Shown in pieces: positions 41,301-53,224 of a DNA stretch of 64,000 nucleotides. Made by a program: the position numbers and the translations under genes. Position 1 is the stretch's first letter. Each line of letters begins with the position of its first letter. The DNA is from Morella rubra. Lineage: Eukaryota > Streptophyta > Magnoliopsida > Fagales > Myricaceae. The notes under the pieces were generated by a model. The model searched no databases, was not told the origin of the DNA, and saw only the letters and a list, made by a program, of their open reading frames with translations. The stretch is taken from the NCBI GenBank assembly GCA_003952965.2, contig CM025850.1, positions 1,284,378-1,348,377 on the forward strand, in the 5' to 3' direction.

Positions 41301-42227
41301 AACATCCACAAACGTTTCAAGGTGCCACTGAATTGATATCGAATCCAGGCATGAATCACTGGAGAAGATTTTAGCAATAAGAAAGCAACTACGAGATAAG
41401 AAATACATTCAGTACAAGTGTTTCAAGGTCAGTGACATGCCTTGGTTAGCAGATGACAACACAATAGATTTACCAAAAAAAAAAAAAAAGGAAGAAGATT
41501 TACCTCAACTAATCACTACATTCACGAATAAAATCAGTGGAAACCGAAAAACAGAACCTGCCTTTCTCTTAATTAGGAAACAGTCAAAATTTTGTTGCAT
41601 CTTAAACTCAATTTGGTTGCTGAGAGAAAAAAAAAAAAACATGAATTAAAGAATCCTGATTTCCTAAACATTGCTAAAATTATTATCATGCACTTGAGAG
41701 AACAAAAACCTCAGCTCAACACGTGTAATCTGACGAATTGGCTTGAATGAGCTATTTTCAAAACTGCATTTTCCGTTCTATACTCACTTTCTCAACAACC
41801 AAACATTAGCGGATAAAACTCACGGTTACCTAAAGTTTCCGCAGAGCAGGCCTTGGAAGTACGAAGATTGTTCGATGAGTCTGTTATGAAACACCGAAAT
41901 CAGCAATGATAGTCGTTGAAACAACATTATAACGACATGCTTTAAGAAGGAAGAAAGAATAATTTGTTTAAATAATTTTCTCTCTGTTTTCCTCTCTTTT
42001 CCGAGAACCGAAAACAGAAATAAAACGCAGAGGATAGGATGATAAGCGACTAGCCTATTGCGACCAGCGCGAATTTTGACTGTTTGGCATCTGCGGATTG
42101 TGCCCAAATCCCAGCTTAAGATATCTGTAGTCGAAATAAGAATCTCTTTCCGCACCGTCTCGGTTTCAATCGGGTCGGGATTTGTGCATATGAGAATAAC
42201 GAAGTCATCTTCTGAGCTTAACGCCAT
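32392..42227 (-). CDS. FBL11: BTB/POZ and leucine-rich repeat protein, FBL11 type
   Basis: Homologue of Arabidopsis 'BTB/POZ domain-containing protein FBL11' (from memory At2g36370), thought to be a substrate adaptor of ubiquitin ligases. Nineteen exons: 42055-42227, 41830-41880, 41238-41358, 40899-41040, 40708-40757, 39509-39597, 39322-39427, 38380-38416, 38123-38274, 37299-37857, 36516-36794, 35725-35870, 34964-35311, 34467-34710, 34109-34164, 33823-33903, 32977-33021, 32804-32872, 32392-32538. They total 2,895 bp, 964 aa in one frame. The N-terminus (EILISTTDILSWDL, RNRLIEQSSYFQGLL, GALYFGVETLL) is the BTB-like part. From exon 10 on, repeated leucine-rich units occur (VNLSGCPQIT, LDLKGCISVTDVGIADL, LCLRDTHLVDDSL, LSLLGCKLLTS). 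Intron 1 appears to be GC-AG. No signal peptide or membrane segment. ATG at 42227 gives MALSSEDDFVIL. Confidence 0.9.
32721..32753 (-). repeat. (GA/CT)n microsatellite in last FBL11 intron
   Basis: A near-perfect AG repeat on the plus strand (CT on the gene's sense strand) inside the intron between the last two FBL11 exons (32539-32803). A G-run lies just before it. Likely length-polymorphic. Confidence 0.9.
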
Positions 42228-42976
42228 GGGCTAGTATTCTGTATTCGAAAACGTGAACAACGCAATCACAGATAAGAGTTCTGCTCAGTGACGTCGGTTT
42301 TCTAGGGAAGAAAAATAGAGACACAAAAAGGGAGCTTTTGATCCGTGCTTTTCCACTTGCACATGTAAAGCGTCGTTTGCTCGCTCTCATACTTTCGCCT
42401 CCATAAACGACCTCTCATAGTACTCTCTCGTCCCACCATTTGTAACTTCGTTTTTCTCCTCCCTCCCAATCGTTTCTCTAGCCCTACACGACAATTAAAT
42501 TCCAGTCGTTTTCTTACCCCAGAGACACCTCAATAAATTCTCTTAAGACGTACGAATTTTTTTTCTGACGTAGAGACCGACCCCTACATACGAGAAGAAA
42601 AGAAGGTTCAGTGTTACAAAACGATTACTCTCGACTCTCATTTAGAAAAAAAAAAAAAAAAAAAATTACTCTCGACTCTCGCCTGACTTACATCAGGGAT
42701 AAAACCTTTTTCAGATTGCAAGATAAGGTCAAGAGATCATTCTGAATCGGAAACGCAATCTTTGTCAATGCTGCTCAGGCCATTTCATGAATCGAAGTAA
42801 GCCCTGCATCAAACCCTAGCAAATCCTTTCTATACCATAAATGGCAAGCTTTTACCAAAGTAATCTCCAGTGCATTTACATTTTAAGCTACATATTAGTT
42901 ACAACAGGTGAAAGAGAGCTCTGAATCAAGGACTAACCTAAACACACAGATTCTCTTCCCAAGATCAGAGCTTTCA
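42228..42976. other. Intergenic, FBL11 promoter and KIPK 3' region
   Basis: About 750 bp between the FBL11 start codon and the KIPK stop codon, both minus strand. It contains an A-tract at 42646-42664 flanked by two copies of ATTACTCTCGACTCTC (around 42625 and 42665), a small local duplication. It must hold the FBL11 promoter; no other feature was recognised. Confidence 0.5.
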
Positions 42977-45900
42977 CTAAAACAGTTCAAACTCCAGGTG
43001 CTCTCCGGTAGCTTTACACTCCAAATACTTGCCCTTTGCTTCGTGGGAAGCCGTGCTTTGAAATCCAAGTTCGCAAAAATCGGGGAGCTCTGGTGGAATG
43101 GTGCATCGTATCAACGCCCAGTTCAGGCCGTCAAAGAAGGGATGCTGCTTAATCTCAGCAGCCCCTTTCACAGATCCCAACCGATTCTCGGGCTCCTTTA
43201 CCAACAGCCCTCTTATGAGATCTCTTGCCTGGCAACTGACAAGGGGGCTATCAGGGAATTTGAGACTCTGCAACACTACATTGGCTAAGGTTTCTTCATT
43301 ATTACAACCTTTAAAAGGAGTTTTACCATATAGAAGCTCGTAAAGAAAAATACCAAATGTCCACCAATCAACTGCAGCTCCATGACCCTCTCCTTTGATT
43401 ATCTCAGGAGCCAAGTATTCGTGGGTGCCAACAAAGGAATTGGATCGTGCATCAGTAGGCTCAGCCACGAGCTGTGGCAATGACCTGATCTGGGCTGCAA
43501 GGTCAACTTTTAGCTTCCTTGCTTTTGCAGCAGCAGGTAAAAACCTAGGGCTGAAGCAAGGGACTTGACAGGACGGACCAATGCAGAAAGGCTCAACGCA
43601 GCTTGAACCTATACATGGACCAGATATCCTCGCAGGATCTGCATTGGTAGAAGATGACATAAGGAGAGTTGGACTCACAGTACATCGGAGTGAGAGGTCA
43701 AAGTCCGTAAGCATAATGTGGCCATCTTCCCTAACAAGAATGTTCTCTGGTTTCAAATCCCGGTACACGACTCCAAGCATGTGCAAGTACTCCAAAGCAA
43801 GGAGGACTTCAGCAACATAAAACCTGAAAAAGAGGAAGTTTAAACTGTTTTTAGAAGACTAGTAGCAAATGCAGAAACTAAGATTCCAGCACAAATCTTA
43901 ATGATAAAACCAGGGACAAAAAGCCTTTGGTAACTATTGGCACAAAGGACACAGGATAAACACTCGGGAGCCCAATAGAATTAAATCAGCTATGGGTAAC
44001 TCTTCAAAAAGTTTGCTATGCACACCAAGAAATTGACGTCAAAGATGAAGAGTAGAAGTTAGGATTCAAACACAAAATTAATGTATGCCTAGAACTTAGA
44101 TTTTCTTCTATTTTATACAGCTGGGGGCCATTTAAGACAATTTCAAGAAAGCACACGTATCATTTTTAAGGATGGTCATTTGGTGAGCAGCTGATGTTGA
44201 TAAGCAAAGCATCAGTATGGCAAGCTGTGGTGACAGTGATTCCAAAACTGGTATGGTAGTGGCAGGCTACTGCATTAGTGGCCAGCAGGGGTTGACAAGA
44301 ATGGTTAAGATGAACAAGGTAGAATGGAGTGGTTTCATAGATGGGTCAGAAGGTGCCCAGTTAATGTGGATGCAGATGCTCTTGGTGGCAGTTAACTTAG
44401 TAGCTGAGAGCAGTGCCATGTGTTGCTATATAAAGGTGGCAGCAGAAGCAGAAGCAAGTCAGCAAGATGCAACATGGCATTGCAACACATTGCGAGATGA
44501 AGGTGGAGGCATGACATATTTGCATTTGAACCTAATTGGCTCAGCTGGTTGCAAGTAAGCTTTGACTCCAATGACATTTTCCTCCCAAAACAATTAGGTG
44601 GCTTCAAGACTCACAAGATATCTACATAATTAGCAATCAAGAAAAAAGACAATGACAAAACTTTGCTTTGTTTCAAGTCAATCACGTTCTTCATAAAGGA
44701 GAGTAATGAAAAAAACACACAAATGCATTCGTTGTTCCGTGGGCTAAAGAAATGAGAAAAAGAGAAGCCCAAAGGAAGTATCAACTAGAAGGTCATCCAT
44801 AGGTAGTACTATGCAATATTGGTCTTACTGATCAATAAAAATATATATAGTGAGCGAGTGCAGATTACTCAATGCATGAATCAAAATCGCAGTTCTCTTG
44901 AAGTATAGCATGATTACAGCTTCATCAATCCTTCCATGGAGACTTTCTTATGCTAGAGAATCCACACACTAGCACCAAATGTACTTAACAATACACATCT
45001 CAGAATCTCTTGTTTCTTAATTCAGTGCTTGATTAGGCATGACATCAACAGGGAAACAAAATTGCAATCAATTACATCAACTGAGTTCGTTCAAGTATTC
45101 TACCTCGCTGATGGTTCAGGAAAACTCCTGCCAAGCTGCTTCTGCCGAAGGACGTGGAGATCCCCACCTGGACAATACTCCATAACTAAGCATGATAGAT
45201 TATCTGAGGTAAATTGGGCATATAGTGTTGGGAGGAAAGGATGATCCAGCATTCTCAGTATTTCTCTCTCTGTTTGAGCCCGTGGCATTTTCTTCCTTCT
45301 GGCCAAAAACTCATTGTCCATGACCTTTATGGCAAACAGGCAATTCGTACCAATAAGCTCAGCAAGATATACCGTTCCAATGTCACCACAACCAAGCTTC
45401 TTCAAAAGATTGAAGTGTCTCAAACCCAGGATACCATGCCGCATTAATACATGATGGATGGCTCCCCACCTCCCATCCTTTGACATGTGAGGCCTGTTGC
45501 CACAACTTGATCCGCTCACATTGCTTTCATCACTGATACTCGTACTGCTACTATACTCACCTTGGCTACTTTTGGAACTCTGGGAAAATTCTCCTTTCTC
45601 TTCCAATTTTGTGTTCTTCTTCACTTTCACAACGACAGCTCTACTTCTACTACAGTTGTTTGAAGTGACAACTGGCTTACTTGCTCCAGTGTAACCATTA
45701 CTTGAACTTACTCCATCATTAAGACTGGTTGAGTGGGATATAGCAGTATCAGGTTTGCAGTCTTTACTTGCGCTCTCCAAAGTGCACTGGCATCTCTCAC
45801 AAACCACTGGACTTTTACTAGGACTCGATCCATTATTAAGACTGTTATATGCACTGGAAGTGCAGGCAACAGAACCTGAGTTCTGCTTTAGTTTCTTCTT

Positions 45901-46866
45901 AACAGAATTCTTGTTCCTAACAACAGGTTTCGCAGCACGGGAGGTATTTCTAGATAACTTGCTCACCCTATTCCCAACGACTGAGCTTGAAGAAGAAGTC
46001 GGAGCTTGCAACCTGCCTTTGCGTGTGGGCTTTGGTGCCAATACTCTATTTGTTAATTTGGTTGAGGCTTGAACTTTTTCAACCAGCACTGGTGTGTTGC
46101 CACCGGTAATAGAAGAAGATGGATAAGTTTCAGGTGTATGCTTTTCCTGTTGTGCAAGCTCTACCGTTGTTGTATGAACCCCAACTTTACTTGATGAAGA
46201 AATAATCTTATCTGGAATTGGTACATCCCCCGGATTATTCTGTGTCGCAGTAACAGTAAGTCGAGGAGAACTACGAGCACTTTGGCTCGATGAATTCACA
46301 CTCTGCATTTGAAGCTGCGGAAGTATCTTCCCAGAGGAATTCAATTTCATTTCTTCTGGCACGAAAAATATTTCAACCACACTCTCTTTACCTTCATCAA
46401 AGGACGGGCCAGATCCAGTAGCCTCAACTACAACAGAATTGTACAATGTTTTAATCCTTCCTGCTTCCGAGACTGCTGGAGAACAAGTAGACTTGGATAA
46501 TCGTTTCATAGCAGCCATTTCTGATGCCTTAGAAAGGCATAACTCCCTTAATGCCTGCTTCATGTTCACAGACTCTGAATTCCCGATCCCCGGTGGACGT
46601 GGAGCACCGACTGTAATTGGCCTTTTTAAGGCACTTTTCTTCAAAGGGCTTGATCCTGCTTGTTGTGAAAGACTTAAGCCCTTGGTCGAAGCTTTAAGAG
46701 TAATTGCGTCGAAAAGATGATTAATATCATCTTCCAGAGAATCCTTATATCCAAGTTTTAGCTTACGAAGCTTCTCTTCTTTGTCACTAGTTCCCCTAGA
46801 ATGTTGACTCAAATTCAGCTCTTCCCTCGCTTCAACAATTTCACAAGTACCCGAAAATGAACCCAT
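42977..46866 (-). CDS. KIPK: AGC-VIII protein kinase, KIPK type
   Basis: Serine/threonine kinase related to Arabidopsis KIPK, the KCBP-interacting protein kinase (from memory At3g52890), linked to kinesin-like calmodulin-binding protein and growth control. Two coding exons, 45104-46866 and 42977-43823, give 869 aa. The long Ser/Thr-rich N-terminal region (1 to about 484) is followed by the kinase domain: [10 protein letters not shown] loop, FAIK lysine near 514, YRDLKPEN catalytic loop (608-615), and DFD at 628-630 in place of DFG, the hallmark of plant AGC-VIII kinases. A Cys-rich insertion (roughly residues 634-705) separates DFD from the activation segment (GTHEYLAPE). The protein ends EFELF, an FxxF-type hydrophobic motif like the PDK1-docking motif. 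ATG at 46866 ([12 protein letters not shown]) is chosen because the upstream in-frame start is TTG and family proteins begin MGS. The intron (43824-45103) sits just before [15 protein letters not shown]. Confidence 0.93.
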
Positions 46867-48070
46867 TACTGACTTATCTCTGCTAAAGCTGTTTGAATAT
46901 AGTGCCAAACTCCAAGATGGAATTTTAGTCCTGCAAGTTTATTCCTAACCGTCCCTCAATAAACCTTTCAGATATATAAAAGCACAGGGCATGTAACTTG
47001 AAATTTTAGTTGTTCGTCGATGATGACAGTTTAAAGCTGGTCTAGACTTCCCATTTCTTTCGTCAGATCAAACTGTGGCAATCCTGGAATTATGACCAAA
47101 GATTGAATAATATCAGCAAACAGAAAAGCCCCTACGCTATAATAAATAAAAAGTAGAGTGGCAGACGTATGTTTTGTTGATATCCACAACTGACAGTGCA
47201 CTTGATGATGGCATAAGCGACTAACCGACAGACAATGACCTTTCTTTAATGAGCGTTTAAGTAGTTGGATATCACTTTGCAACAACAAGAGTTTAGGAAC
47301 ACATCACCTAACTAAGTATTTGGGTTCTCTCAAATCTACGAAACCCGAAAATAGTGACTAAAATCTCCTGATGATACATTAAAGCGACAAAAGCCAGTAC
47401 ACTCACCCGTCTTAATACAACATTTTTAGATGCTTGGATAGGGCCATGTCCAAAACCGTGTCTTTTTACCAAAATGGTAGATGAACATTGAATTTTGTTA
47501 TTTTCAAATAATCAATTCATTAACAACACGCATCAGAAACAAAGTGAAGCAAGCCCAGTTGCAAAATTTTAACTTTTTCTACTTGAGCTTGATTAAGATA
47601 AGCAAAAACCGTGATTTACCAAACTAACTATCAAAAGCAGAAACGCTCTGGCAACTAATCACTATTAACTTCATCCAAAAGCAAGGGGGGAAAATATTAA
47701 ACCATTTAATTCCAAAAATTTAAAAACTCGGAATAGTTTTTGCAGGAACCAAAATCGTTAGAGCGACACCTCCAACAAATCCCAACCAAAACAGAGAGTT
47801 GGACATCTATTCTTGCAAATATTTGTCTATAAGAATGTGCAGATGTACACATATTACGAAATGAGTCAAGAGAGGAGCAAGAAGGATGAGATCAGAAAGA
47901 GGAACGGTACCTGAAACGTGTCGAGAGGAGTTCACGCATTGAGGCAGAGCTGGTCAATCAAATCCGACGAATGAGAAAGGAACCCAAGGTCGGATTGGGA
48001 AACCCTAAAGGTGGTGGCGAGTTTCCAAGCGGTAGGCGAAATGTGAGAGAGAGAGAGAGAGAGGGAGGGA
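46867..48070 (-). other. KIPK 5' leader with probable intron
   Basis: On the minus strand a good acceptor (CTTGCAG before GACTAAAAT, about 46,931) lies 65 bp upstream of the ATG. A good donor (TTTCAG before GTACCGTTCC, 47,910) lies about 980 bp further upstream. Together they suggest a leader intron of about 47,910-46,932 and an untranslated first exon of 47,911 to about 48,070. Arabidopsis relatives are also reported with leader introns. No frame in between looks coding. Confidence 0.5.
48044..48065 (-). repeat. (GA/CT)n microsatellite in KIPK leader
   Basis: A GA repeat on the plus strand, CT on the sense strand of KIPK, just upstream of the probable untranslated first exon boundary. Same orientation relative to the gene as the leader repeats of SBE2 and the IQM gene. 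Confidence 0.85.
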
Positions 48071-48333
48071 AGAGGCTCAGTACAATGCTACTGTTTCCCT
48101 TTCCATACCGGCTCTGATTATTTTGAAGATGAGGCCCCACCATATGAAGCTGTTGGGGGAGTATCGAGGAGGAGGGAAAGAAAACAATCTTACTTAAATA
48201 AGAGAAAGAAGAGGCCAATTCTCTATCGAGTCAAAACCCAAAACAAAGTACCACCGATGGTGACTTGATAGTAACATTAATTTTTCATTTTCAACCATAC
48301 CTGTACGGCTTCAGTAAAGTTAATTTTATATTT

Positions 48334-48671
48334 AGAGAAAATATATATTTTTCATTGACGCAAATTATACCTTACCTCATAAATTACAAATTATAAATTC
48401 TTAACTCATTATATTTTTTTATCTATTTTTTTATCAAATTAGACTAAAATCAATTTTTTAAAAAATAAGATAACTATTATATTTTTAAATATAATTTTTT
48501 ATCAAGTAATTTTGATTTTTAAGATAATCATCATTAATTAGACGAAACAAATAGATTTATAATGTAAGTGCTAGGATTGATTGTTTGTAAGTATAATGTC
48601 TCGAACGTAGCAGTTTATGGTGCAAAGTGTAAACCACGTAGTAATTTGTGGGTGAACAAATATTTTTTCCC
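48334..48671. mobile_element. MITE family A, copy 2
   Basis: A 338-bp element beginning AGAGAAAATATATATTTTTC and ending GTGAACAAATATTTTTTCCC. It is flanked by perfect 9-bp direct repeats TTTATATTT (48325-48333 and 48672-48680), consistent with a target duplication. The 3' part (GGTGCAAAGTGTAAA) matches the family-A copy at 57.5 kb. It lies just upstream of KIPK. Confidence 0.75.
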
Positions 48672-49477
48672 TTTATATTTCATATTAATTTGTCCAATTT
48701 TTTTTTAGGTAAGTAATTTGTCTGATTCATTAAGGAAAAAATAAATTACAAAGTTGAACTCTTAATTAAAAGTATAACTAAAATCTAAAGAACTTTACCA
48801 AATTAGTTACTAAAGAAACCTTGAAATTTTGAAACCATGATATCATACAAATTGTTCTAATGGAAATAAGAACAAAACATAAAACTTTACAAAACTTTAC
48901 CTCGAGGGACAAGCCTTTAATAATGATCTTAATTACTCTATTAATTGACCACCTAACTTTTGCACCATCAATTAAGTCCTTTTCTGTTCGCAGAGAAAAC
49001 CAAACAATAAATTAACTTGCAGAATTCTATGGTGCAGAACAATCTACTACTTCCCCTATCAAAGCAGAGAATCATGTTAACGTGTCATATAACTCTTTCA
49101 CTGTCGGTCCAATGAAAAAAAAATATAAATATTTTTTATGTGGAAATATGTACTTCTAATAGCTTTAAAATAAAAAAAACTTAAATAGTGAATCATACTA
49201 ATGGTTCACCTAACTTTTGGCTTCTCTATCAAGCAAGAAAAGAGAAAGAAATGGCTTTTCTAAAAAGCAATATCCCGCCACTTTGATACATCAAGCATCA
49301 CATTTTGCCAACTGCTAGGTTCATCACCGGACACCTGCCATCACTGACACGATCGTGACACTAAGCTATTAATCCTGGCCGACTCCAGATTTATCTTCTT
49401 CCTAGAAGACAAAATTGGTCATTTACCTTGCGAACCAGCAAAAAAAAACAATTAATAAATATAACTATATATATATC

Positions 49478-49650
49478 TTAAGACGTGGTGTTTTGTTGTC
49501 AAAATTTTAGAAGAAATATTTTTAAAAATTTTAATTTTTTTTATTAAAATTTGTGAATAGATAGAATGTATATATGTAAAAATTTTAAATTGTATTTGTT
49601 TTGCTGAAATTTCTATATCTCTAAATATTGGAAGAACAAACATCACCTAA
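49478..49650. mobile_element. AT-rich MITE-like element, family B, copy 2
   Basis: Starts near AAGACGTGGTGTTTTGTTGTCAAAATTTTAG and ends near TGGAAGAACAAACATCACCTAA; the GGTGTTTTGTTGTC / GAACAAACATCACC ends are imperfect inverted repeats. The interior (AATGTATATATGTAAAAATTTTAAATTGTATTTG) resembles 26,480-26,520. Limits approximate. Confidence 0.55.
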
Positions 49651-49944
49651 ATTTCTTGAAAAAAGTCATGTCGCTATAAAAGAAGCATGGGATACCATGG
49701 ATCTAGATTTGGGAAAACCTATTTGTTATTTCTCTAAGAAAAATCATGAAATTCATATCACACGCCAATGTCTGTTGCAATTTCGCACATTTTAGGTTCA
49801 TAAAAATTGACCTCTTTATTATTCAATGGATCCCACATTAGTGATAATCGTACTTTGGGATGTCGTTACAGATTTTAATCCTCGATAATTATTGACAACA
49901 TTGTCAGTGAGAGCAGGAGCTTTGATGGGTTACTGCATCACTTG

Positions 49945-50880
49945 GGAAATACAATTTGTCCCGACTACTTTTGGCTCCTTTTTCCGATCTTGTTCCCTCG
50001 TGGACCCTAGTAAATATACGCTTCCAACCAAGTGGAAATCAAATCATAGATGGATTTGGGCCAATAGGGAATCAGTATTAATTCGTACGTTTTGTCGCTT
50101 TCATGATATCCATCTGTCATATTTATTCCTTTTATATCATTTGAATAAATATACTTTTTATTAGTCTAGCAGGATTCTAACACATTGCTAATTCAATCAC
50201 AATAGTATTCTTAGCTCATTATATATGTTTATGATATTATTATCAATTTATCAAGTTTTTGAAAATATCATTATCAGATGAAAATGTGTAAAATGACTAA
50301 TATTGGTAGTTGAATAATATAATATGTCAAAATTTGTAGTTTAAAATATAAAGTATCTAATATTGATAATTGTTAAATGTAATTCATTGAAATTGGTAAT
50401 TTATAATATAATGTATCATTTGGTAAATAGAATTTGTCCCGATTACTTTTGGCTCTTTTTTTCCGATCTTACTCCCTTGTGGACCCTAGTAAATATATGC
50501 TTCCAACCAAGTGAAAATCAAATCATAGATGGATTTGGGCCAACGGGGAATCAATATTAATTGTTACATTTTGTCGTTTTCCTGATATCCATCTGTCCTA
50601 TTTATTCGTTTTATATCATTTGAATAAATATACTTTTTTATTTGTCTAGCAGGATTCAACACTAATTCAATATTATTATCAATTTATTAAAAATTTTCAA
50701 AATATTGATTGTTAGACAAAAAATGTAAAATGACTAATATTGATATTGAATAATATAATATATCTAAATTTAGTAGTTTAGAGCATAAAATATCTAATAT
50801 TAATAATTATTAGGTGCAACCTATTAAAATTAGTAATTTAGAGTATAATATATTAAAATTCTCCTTAAATGAAAAATATA
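49945..50880. repeat. Tandem duplication, 478-bp period
   Basis: Copy 1 (49945-50422) and copy 2 (50423 to about 50880) share GTGGACCCTAGTAAATATA, CTTCCAACCAAGTG, AAATCATAGATGGATTTGGG and TCTAGCAGGATTC. The second half of each unit (for example AATGACTAATATTG, TAATATAATAT.TC) resembles a degenerate family-A MITE interior. The unit therefore probably contained such a MITE before it was duplicated. Not coding. Confidence 0.85.
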
Positions 50881-52748
50881 TTTATCTCTATATTATTTTG
50901 TGTACTATAGTCACCAAATAATACTAGTAAGATTTTAAACTATCAAAATAATATATTTACATTTCTTTTTTTGGGTGTGCGTGAAGATCATGGTCGTTTA
51001 TCTCTGTGCGCTTTGATTATTAACTCGTAACTACGGGGCCTGGGACGGTAGATCTGACTTGATTGTTCGAGAATCCAATGCGGATGTACATACAGTGTTG
51101 ACAAATACTACCGGCTTCCTGGAGATCTAAGGTTTGGATAATTCCAAAAAAAGAAAGTAAATACGGATATTTTAATTGGGGATTGGGACGCGTAAAAGTG
51201 GAAAAAGACCCACAATGACCATCTCTTTTTATGGCAAATCCGACTTTTATAATTGACCGGCTAATATCTGTCTGACCCCTCTGATTTGGAATCAACTAAA
51301 TAAATTATGCATATCTTTGGATAAACACGACACCCACGTAGTTCATCAATTTTAAAATAAAAGGGAGTTTTTTAATCGGTAGGTGCAGGAACTGCAGCAC
51401 ATGTTCTCCTTCGTGGCATAGTTGAAACCAAGGACGTGGCCTAACAACTTACAAACAAATTAATGCTATCCATGTACATCCGAGGTATGAAGGAAATTTG
51501 GAAGACTTAAAAGAAAAGGAAAGAAAAAAAAATTACGCCCCGTCGTAATCAGGATTTTTAATTTAAATGAATTGAAAAAAATAATAAATAAATATGTGCT
51601 AGTTCTTTAAAACTTATCTATGCGCTAGGTAAAGTAAATTCTGGTGACTTGTTGTACAAAATTTCTCTTATTATTCTAAAAAAAAAATTATAAAAAGACA
51701 CTACATTTATAACATATACTTTAAATACGTGTAAATAAAAAGAAATAAAATTGTATATACGAGGAGATGATCAAATCATGGCGCTCCAGCCTCTAGCAAC
51801 TTTCCACCACTTCTGACAGCACGCATTCTTTGCGAAACTCTATAATTATTTAAGTATACATAACATTATGACATGATTTTTTTTTCTTCTAAGCACATTA
51901 TGACATGATTGATTATGATGAACAATCAGAATATTGGCGCAACGGGCTCCACATGTTGGTTAGCTTTCGAATCTTCAAAGATCTCAATTGTTTCAGATGA
52001 ATAACAACTATGGTTGAACATGGCATCCTTTTAGTTGAAGCCCCCAGAGGACCCAGGCACGTAACATGACAGAAAAAGCTTATATTAGGGATATTAAACA
52101 TGCACATTCCGGTCTAAAAATATTTGTGAAAATAAATCAAAATATGTAGGGTATATATATAATATATTAAATATTAAATAAAGTACGAGGGGAACAGTAT
52201 ACGGTCACATAGGATAAATACACATTATTGGGATGAAGACAGCGAAACCATAGGGTCATGGTTCACATCACATGGTATGCCCAACGTTGTCGAAAGAGAT
52301 GGGAAGTTTTTGTCTTCGCCAAAAAGCCAGGCTATACGGTGCGGAAATAGAAGGCTATATTCTCAAACAATATATAGCATCTAGCTACTCTTTCTTGGGC
52401 CGGGCTTGGACTATTCTCGAGCTGCCATGTTGGCAGCCTTATTTTGTGGGCGGGATCTGTGTATGCAGTAGGCCAGGCCTTTTGGAAAGCTGTATTCGAA
52501 TCTCTTATTAAAGTCCTGAAAGTAGAGGAACTGCATGATGGGTTTTTCGTCTTGGACTTGGTGCCTAATTTAACACAGGGATACGTGCAACGCCTACGAT
52601 CACAATCGGCAAGTGGACGCTGCAAAACGTTTTGAACGGAATCTTGAAAGGGTCTTCACACGTGTCGGCAGTTGACTCGTTCCGGGAAAAGGAAAAGCTT
52701 CTGTATGCTACCCTCCATGAAAACATCAATAGAGTCCTCGACTAACAT

Positions 52749-52826
52749 ATCATCATCAACGACGTCAGCTTCTGTAAGTGTGAAATGAATCTTGGACATG
52801 ATCCATATCATCATCAATGACGTCAG
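52749..52826. promoter_or_regulatory. Pair of repeated bZIP (GACGTCA) motifs upstream of MDAR
   Basis: ATCATCATCAACGACGTCAG ends at 52768 and ATCATCATCAATGACGTCAG ends at 52826: a 20-bp repeat with one mismatch, 58 bp apart. The second contains the perfect palindrome TGACGTCA, a strong binding core for TGA/CRE-type bZIP factors. They lie about 620-700 bp upstream of the MDAR start codon. Regulation of MDAR through them is inference. Confidence 0.4.
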
Positions 52827-53218
52827 ATGGCATTTGAAAATGATCGATTTCTTGTTACACCTCAGCTGTTGATTTCTCTCTTCTTGTTTTTTTGTTTCCG
52901 AAAGTAAGCCGGGGTTTAAGAAGTAATTTGGACAATTCATTTCAGTAGAGAGGCTTCGAATTAGAACCAACACTTGTTTTGAACATTTCGGGTTATTGTC
53001 GGAAAGTATGGATTATGGATGATTTTCTACGGATGCGTCCGATGCCACGTTACAATCTCTTGAGATTTATCAAAACAACGTTATGTCCATGTTAATAGTG
53101 GTCGGTTTTTAGACGGTATCAGGCCTCTATTCACACAGCCGAATCGTACGGTCTGGCTGTAAGGTTTGAAGCGCCATCTAATCAGTTCTAGAATTTTACT
53201 GAACGGTCAATGGCTCGC

Positions 53219-53224
53219 CACGTG
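53219..53224. promoter_or_regulatory. G-box CACGTG upstream of MDAR
   Basis: A perfect CACGTG within GCCACGTGGC (an extended 10-bp palindrome) 225 bp upstream of the MDAR ATG. This is a high-affinity bZIP/bHLH context. Function inferred from position. Confidence 0.5.

Noticed and set aside
45497..46720. Plus-strand frames across KIPK exon 1
   Set aside because: Shadows of the long Ser/Thr-rich KIPK exon; Leu-rich by reverse translation of its Ser, Lys and Glu codons.
46867..46908. Upstream in-frame extension of KIPK (start at 46908)
   Set aside because: It begins with TTG; the ATG at 46866 gives the family-typical MGSF start, and a splice acceptor lies just upstream.
52272..52635. Three overlapping frames upstream of MDAR
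   Set aside because: No domain recognised; frames on both strands are open at once, which suggests chance or a decayed sequence.
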